Assembly (NCBI RefSeq): GCF_023101765.2
Contig: NC_064225.1
Location: 2,604,001-2,668,000 of the forward strand
From: Spodoptera frugiperda
Taxonomy: Eukaryota; Arthropoda; Insecta; Lepidoptera; Noctuidae
DNA length: 64,000 bases
Reading direction: 5' to 3'
In this document: piece by piece, positions 58,901-64,000 of the stretch
Layout of the letters: the number at the start of each line of letters is the position of its first letter
Position numbering within the stretch: the first letter of the stretch is position 1
Notes under the pieces: generated by a model
Databases searched by the model: none
Seen by the model: the letters and a program-made list of their open reading frames with translations, nothing else
Told to the model about the DNA's origin: nothing
Position numbers and translations under genes: made by a program

Positions 58901-61900
58901 TTTACTGTATTGTTATTCGTGTTTTCCATGTGTATTCCTAGTTGGATAGTGGATACCCTTATTAAGTAAATAAATAAACAATGAATAGAAATTGTCAACA
59001 TTATAAAGAGAATACAACATTTTTTTCGCTACAAAGACAGTACTACATTTCGCCGCTTTTATCATAAGCCACTAATAAAATTGTAGCACAACCACTACAG
59101 TCGACAAACTGATGCAAGTGAATACAAGGCAATATCCGAAATAGAGAAAATCTCACCAATCGTATCCGGCTTAGTCCCTTGCAGATGCAGGAACCCAATC
59201 TCTTCCAAATAAAAGTTCACTTTCTTGTCCAAAGGATACATTCGATCCACATACTCATTGGCGACCAACGTTGGCCAAATACTGCCCAACACCCAAACCC
59301 ATTGTGCATACTTCGAAAAGTTAACAGGGAAGTTTGTGTGAAAGCCAACAACTTCTTTAGGGAATATCGTGGCCATATGGGATCCAATTAAGTGGCCAAT
59401 GTTTCCACCTTGGACATAATACTGTTTGTGACCAAGTCTTTGCATCAAGTTCCTCATTATAATTGCTATTTGATGCGGAGACAAACCCGGACGGACTGGA
59501 GCCTGAAAATAAAGGTTCTTGTAAGATAATTGACCCGAAAACTTTGAGTTGTTCTTAGAAAAATACGGAAATAAATTGAAAAGGATGCTGGGAATTATAT
59601 GGAAGAAAGGTATTTGGTTAATAAGTCAAAGGGGACAGGTTAATGAGGATTGGCAGTGTTATATTTAAACTAATAAGTTTAGTAGCTGTAATTATTATAT
59701 GATTGGCGCGGTGGCTGGGCAACATGTAGCGGGTTCGATTCCCGCAAGGAGCAGTTATTTGTGTGGTCCACAAATTGTTGTTTCGGGTCTGGGTGTCATG
59801 TTTGTATGTGAACTTGTATGTTTGTAAACGCACCCACGACACAGGAGAAAATCCTAGTGTAAAAAAATACTGTCAATAGAATGACAATTCAATATACAAA
59901 ATTCATTACAATTTTGAATTTGAGACTCGGTTGCCATAAAAAAGCTAAAAAATATATTTAATTTACGCATACTGGATTATGTGTGTCAGCGTGATTGACG
60001 AACAAGCATCCACACAAACAAACTTTCACATTGATAATAGTAATAGTGTGATTAAATTCTGCTAATTCACAACTTATGAAGCAATTCTTTTACCTGTGAA
60101 AACCCAAATCCAGGCAAGCTAGGAACAATGACTTCAAAAACAAAGTTGTATCCCGGTCGCTCAGTGGTCAACAATGGAATCACTTCGTAGAACTCTCTGA
60201 TTGACCCAGGCCATCCATGCAAGAGCAGGAGAGGTAGAACCTGCATAAAATAAAACAATAATTATATCTTTAACTTAAAAATGCTCCCAACCGTCGCGAG
60301 AGACACTCCGGCCACCTTAAGTGCGGGTCTGCGGACGCGCGAGCAAGGGTAGCGTGCCGCCCGACCAGAACCATACCAGTGCGTGCGGCGCGCCTCAAAG
60401 AGCCATCAGACCACCACCCATGGAGAGTAGAGCTCATGCCTGACCCGGAGCTGCAGACTACATAACGGGTTTACCGGGACTCCGGCTCGAAAAACAGGAG
60501 TAGGAACGGGGTGGTTTTTAGTCAACAAGACTTTGACACTCCCTCTCGCTTCGTCCAAGGCGGGAGAAGACTTTGGATGATTTTCGCCCTTTTATGATAG
60601 TTTTTTAATTGGATCAACCATCTTGTAGGTAAACCTCAATTATATTATCCGCTATCTAGCAATTAAACCCAAGACATTACATGACATGGCAATCACCCAG
60701 AATGCAATTTGATTAACCATTCCTTGCAATTACCTTTATGTAATTAATAAACTAACCAATCGCCTATTCTAGTTCAGATTAAGGCCAGCCATCATCAAGA
60801 CAGTAGTAGTTAAAAAATGAATAAAAAAGTCAATTAAAAACTAGTCTCAGCAAACATCATCTATCCACACAAAATATAGACCAAAACACACATCTTTCTG
60901 CGTTCTCAATCGCCGATATTTTCCAGTTAGCTAGCGACACATGTAATCGCTTTTAGCTGTTCCAATTCAACTAGATGGCATGTCGGAGCGTTCGATTGCA
61001 GCGGCTAAAATCGTTACCTATCAAATTCCTCTCATTGAGCTGAGAGTACGCGGATACTATCTTCAAAAAATCCGAACGTTTTCGTACAGTCTGCACGGTT
61101 ATTTTGTACGCAGGTAAACAGTTATTACTTACGTGCCATCAAATAATGAAATATAGGGTGACTGGTAATTAGTGAACGATATTTAAACACGTGATTGTAC
61201 TCATGATTATAAACAACTTTCCCAAAGAAACTTTTTTTGTATACTCATTAGTTTTGTTATTATCACAATAACAAAACAAAAAAATTTCGCTCACGCCTGT
61301 TTACGCATGATCAGCTGTTAGCAGCAAGGCGCCCGCGTTTTCGGAAGACTAGTAGGCATTTTAGAAATATACGCGCGCGTGCTATTGAAAAAAAAATACG
61401 TGTCTAATATTTTAAAATATTCTACAGGACGAATATTAAAATAAAAATTAGTCATCTATTATAATAGTTTTTAATAAAGAATCATATCTTTTGCAACGAC
61501 TAGCTAAACAATGGTTACTAACATTATTGAATCAATATTTATTTATTGAACCAAATAACAAATAAATGTGCGGACTGTACAGTCAGCGTAAGTACTGGAT
61601 CATAACGTAATCCTAGATTCGAAATTGAATTGGGTTTTATGTGGATGGGGAATGTGATTATATTTTTCTTATTAGGCATTAGCGCTTTCAAGTTTGGGTG
61701 GATCAATTTCCTCTGTGTAGTAGAAATGGGAATTTCTATAAGAATGTTAGTTTGAAATAAAGTTTATATTATTACTGTAGTGAAAAGTGAGAGTAAATTA
61801 ATCACAGTGTATATACAATGAAGTTTAAAAAAAAAAATAATCTACAGCCCAACTCAAAACAACAAAAATAAAATGTGAAACTGACAACCGACGTGAAACA

Positions 61901-63750
61901 ACGCTTGTGTTTCGTTTCGTTATGTGAGTGAGTTACCCGAGGCTTATTTACTCTCCTCCCCAATCCCTGATTCTCCAACAACCTTTAAATTCCTACCACT
62001 ATAAGACCGGCAACGCACTTGTAACGCCTCTATTGTTTTGGGTGTCCATGGGCGGCGGCGATTGCTTACCATCAGGTGACCCGTCTGCTCGTTTACCGGC
62101 TTATACCATAAAAAATTGCTTAAAATGCCTTACCTTAACATTGACTTCCACTTTAGGCTTCACATGGATATAATGAATATCCAACCCTTGAATCTTAGTC
62201 CTATATTGTTCGAATTGGTTCAAAAATTTCTCTCTTTGCGCAAAATCGTAGCGAAAGATCCAGTAGTCGAATAGTTTGTCGAAAGCATCTGAGTGGACTC
62301 CATATGTCCATGCCGTGTCGTTAAAACTCTCCTGCATCTCGCGTCTTCTATACATCTCAAAGAGCCATCGTATTTCTAAATTCATCTGCAAACAAATTAA
62401 GAATGATAGTATGTATTCAACTCAATGTTTTATGCCTTTTATCCCCAAAGGGGTAGGCACATTACGGCACGTAATGCTGCCATATAATGTACACCCACTT
62501 TTCACCATTTGTGTTATAAGTCCCATGGAATAGAGGGTGATCCTATTGCCGTATACGGGACACAATTCCAGACTCCATACTGAGAATTTTTTAAAAAATC
62601 CCAGCAATACTTTGCCCGAATCGAACCCGAGACCCCTTGTCCGGCGGTCGAACTTGCCACCACTCGAGGCAGTCTTTGACTTGTTTGACAATACTTTTAT
62701 CATAACAATACTACAATTGTGACTATCCCCGGTTTTTGTATATATCGCTAACATATAATACTTACGGAATCACTAAAAACAATACGATAAGGTCTAATAG
62801 ATGTATCTTCAGGTTGCGTAGTATTGGGCCCCCAGGATTTATTCAAGTCAAATGTAGGCATTTCTGGGACATACACTACATCTGCATATACATTATATGC
62901 AATCGCACATAGTACTGCAAATGCTACTAGTGACACGAAGGTTGCTAGCTGAAAAAGAAATTCATAGTTAGAGGTAAAATTGCCTATTGATAGAATCAAT
63001 TTGGAAGAATGTTTGTTATACATATATGACCTGGAACAATATAAACTTCAAACCTTCAAGAAAAGAGCGTAGCGTAAAAGGGCGTGACTACTCTGGTGTT
63101 GCGGGTGTCCATGGATGGCGTAGATCGCTTACCATCAGGTAACCCATCTGCTCGTTTGCTACCCTATTCCATTTTTTGTATATGTTTTAACAAAGCATTT
63201 TATTGTGGTATAGTTATCATTATTTTGGTTAAATGCCGTAAGATAAGCTACTTAAATCAATATTTTATCAATCTCATTTAACTATTAAGAAAACAGATAA
63301 GAATTTTGATTGATGTTTTGGAAAGTAATTTCTAGAAACAAATTATTCAAATTATTTGATTTGTGTAATAAGTAAGTAATCATCGATGTTTTTAATATTT
63401 TATAAATAAAACAAATACGGAAATATCCCGTTTTAAGTTCTAATGATAGTAATAGTGACTATGTCAGTTTAAAATTTATTTTCTCACGATTGTTTACTAA
63501 AAATGTAATAATAATAATTACTTGTTCAACTTACAGTCAAAACACTATTACTTTCTTTCACATCTACTTTTTTAACTTTATTTTCTTTCCTATCTTTAGC
63601 CACTTCTCCTTCTTTCTTTTTAGCTTTTTTAGCCATTTTATGTGTATCACTAACAACGTTTGCAACTGAACTAAAAATATTGACGAAACTATCTAATCTA
63701 TTGGAATTATCTATATTAATGCCGGTCCGTAATACTTTATCAGTTTGCAT
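55964..63750 (-). CDS. Juvenile hormone epoxide hydrolase paralogue, altered active site (7 exons)
   Basis: Microsomal epoxide hydrolase family (alpha/beta hydrolase), which in insects opens the epoxide of juvenile hormone at the ER membrane. Exons on -: 63750-63535, 62948-62766, 62385-62134, 60240-60094, 59502-59157, 57875-57641, 56171-55964. All have GT-AG ends, total 1587 nt, and give 528 aa. Residues 1-72 are a Lys-rich extension (exon 1), a TM anchor is at about 73-92, then Asp-Thr-Ser-Ile-Arg-Pro, IQGLDIH, HGWPG (225-229, oxyanion hole), TKPDTIG, LQDSPAGLASY, MRIYKE (Tyr445) and GGHLAAFE (His502). The family nucleophile motif GGDWG reads GGNIG, so Asp is Asn300. The Tyr of the ESGY motif is Phe370. 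The charge-relay acid is Asp475. The core matches the usual 455-465 aa. It is probably inactive or of changed activity. Met39 (63636) is in AAAATGG, a better start context than Met1, and would give 490 aa. Confidence 0.9.
56172..57640. other. JHEH intron 6 with several repeats
   Basis: From left: an R1-tail on - at 56261-56407, with imperfect flanks ACAGTGTTCAATAC/ACAGTTCAATAC; half of the palindromic MITE at 56433-56520; a SINE-B scrap at 56525-56563; the CACCGGTG repeat at 56580-56700; unassigned DNA to 57227; then the R1 LINE end. Confidence 0.6.
57228..57600 (+). mobile_element. R1-clade LINE 3' end, with ORF C-terminus and R1-tail
   Basis: From about 57248 one frame reads Leu-Thr-Tyr-Arg-Leu-Thr-Gln-Val-Leu-Ile-Gly-His-Gly, then Cys-His-His-Cys, Lys-Asp-Thr-Ala. 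This is the conserved end of R1-clade reverse transcriptase ORFs, with its C-terminal zinc knuckle. An in-frame TAA lies just upstream, so the copy is dead. On the same strand it continues through a GC-rich segment into R1-tail and A7 at 57590. This copy identifies the R1-tail family. Confidence 0.75.
57876..59156. other. JHEH intron 5
   Basis: 1281 bp, AT-rich. No repeat or gene recognised. Confidence 0.5.
59503..60093 (+). other. JHEH intron 4 with SINE-B
   Basis: Holds a SINE-B at 59700-59860 on + (antisense to the gene): GGCGCGGTGGCTGGGCAAC, GCGGGTTCGATTCCCGC, ending GAGAAAATCCTAGTGT. A Helitron-like scrap near 60000. Confidence 0.65.
60298..60600 (+). mobile_element. R1-clade LINE 3' UTR, long copy
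   Basis: AAGTGCGGGTCTGCGGACGC, CCCGACCAGAACCATACC, CTCAAAGAGCCATCAGACC, then the R1-tail to GGATGATTTTCGCCC. The ORF part is absent. Confidence 0.7.
61880..62112 (+). mobile_element. Rep-D, 5'-truncated
   Basis: GACGTGAAACAACGCTTGTG to CCGGCTTATACCATAAAA, immediately beside the exon-3 donor. Confidence 0.7.
62386..62765 (-). mobile_element. JHEH intron 2, mostly a SINE-A
   Basis: SINE-A at 62431-62677: TATGCCTTTTATCCCCAAAG to CACCACTCGAGGCAGTC, with small deletions. The remaining intron is splice-site flanks. Confidence 0.65.
62949..63534 (+). other. JHEH intron 1 with Rep-D tail
   Basis: Rep-D tail at 63090-63172 (CTCTGGTGTTGCGGGTGTCC, CTTACCATCAGGTAACCC). The rest is AT-rich and unassigned. 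Confidence 0.6.
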
Positions 63751-64000
63751 AACAGTTTAATCTGTTGATAAAAAAAATATATCGAACATTGATTTGTTGC
63801 ATTTGAAATTAATTTGTGGGAATTTCTTATCGATTAATTTTTGAAAAGATTATTTGTGATTGATCGTGTATGTTTGTGGGGTTGGTTAAAGAGAAAGTAT
63901 TCAGTATTTTAACATACTTTGTCGTATTTTTCTTCTTTTTTGGGATAAATTAATTTACCACTCATTTCCAACTATTGCAATTTCTTTCTACAATCTAAAA
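63751..64000 (-). promoter_or_regulatory. JHEH 5' region, probable spliced 5' UTR
   Basis: On -, ATATTTTTTTTATCAACAG ends at 63762, a good 3' splice site 11 nt before the first ATG. Those 11 nt contain an in-frame TAA, so any upstream exon would be untranslated. No promoter element is clear in the remaining 240 bp. Confidence 0.4.

Larger units (their letters stand above)
60241..62133. other. JHEH intron 3 with repeats
   Basis: 1893 bp. R1 LINE 3' end on + at 60298-60600, MITE-H end at 61395-61460, Rep-D on + at 61880-62112 ending 21 bp from the splice donor. About 60600-61390 is unassigned. Confidence 0.6.

Noticed and set aside
1..64000. CRISPR array, bacterial operon or viral insertion
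   Set aside because: No spaced direct repeats of that kind, no prokaryotic gene layout, and no viral protein signature in the frames read. I looked for a new multi-gene system and found none.

Overview
The window is nuclear DNA of a moth, most likely a noctuoid. It is AT-rich, with spliced insect genes in a dense field of short retroposons and MITEs. The gene families present (facilitated trehalose/sugar transporters and a juvenile hormone epoxide hydrolase) and the repeat types (tRNA-headed SINEs, Lep1-like Helitrons) fit Lepidoptera. The species assignment is inference, not something the sequence proves.

Three protein-coding genes can be supported. (1) The last exon of an MFS sugar transporter (Tret1/SLC2-like) lies on + at 850-2084; its first exons lie off the left edge. 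(2) A complete paralogue lies on - at 18333-22527. It has three exons, and all joins keep the frame, giving 479 aa. Both genes carry the same phase-1 intron just after TM1, so they are duplicates, now tail to tail. (3) A complete seven-exon juvenile hormone epoxide hydrolase (JHEH) paralogue lies on - at 55964-63750. It gives 528 aa from the first ATG, or 490 aa from a better-placed Met39. Two catalytic positions are changed: the nucleophile Asp is Asn, and the first catalytic Tyr is Phe. It is therefore probably an inactive or altered enzyme. A short THAP zinc-finger-like fragment is at 48149-48280.

The rest is repeats, named here for reference. SINE-A has a tRNA-like head with A-box TGGTCGAGTGG and B-box GGTTCGATTCC. 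SINE-B has head GGCGCGGTGGCTGGGC. SINE-C has head GCCTGGTGGTTTAAGACG. Rep-D runs from GTGGGAGAGCCATGCTTC to a tail with CTTACCATCAGGTGA and ends CCATAAAA. R1-tail is the 3' end of an R1-clade LINE, running from CTACCTAGCGGGTTTACCGG to GTCATTGGATGATTTTCC and an A-tract. Rep-F ends in (TTTGAC)n. MITE-G, MITE-H and MITE-I are inverted-repeat elements. Helitron-like ends and jockey-like LINE 3' ends also occur. Many copies show target-site duplications (TSDs) or nested insertions.

Layout: 1-2700 transporter 1; 2.8-18 kb repeats; 18.1-22.6 kb transporter 2, with MITEs and SINEs in its first intron; 22.6-55.9 kb repeat field; 55.96-63.75 kb JHEH gene, with LINE and SINE copies in its introns. The genes do not form a functional cluster. 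I see no new multi-gene system. The most notable item is the active-site-altered JHEH.
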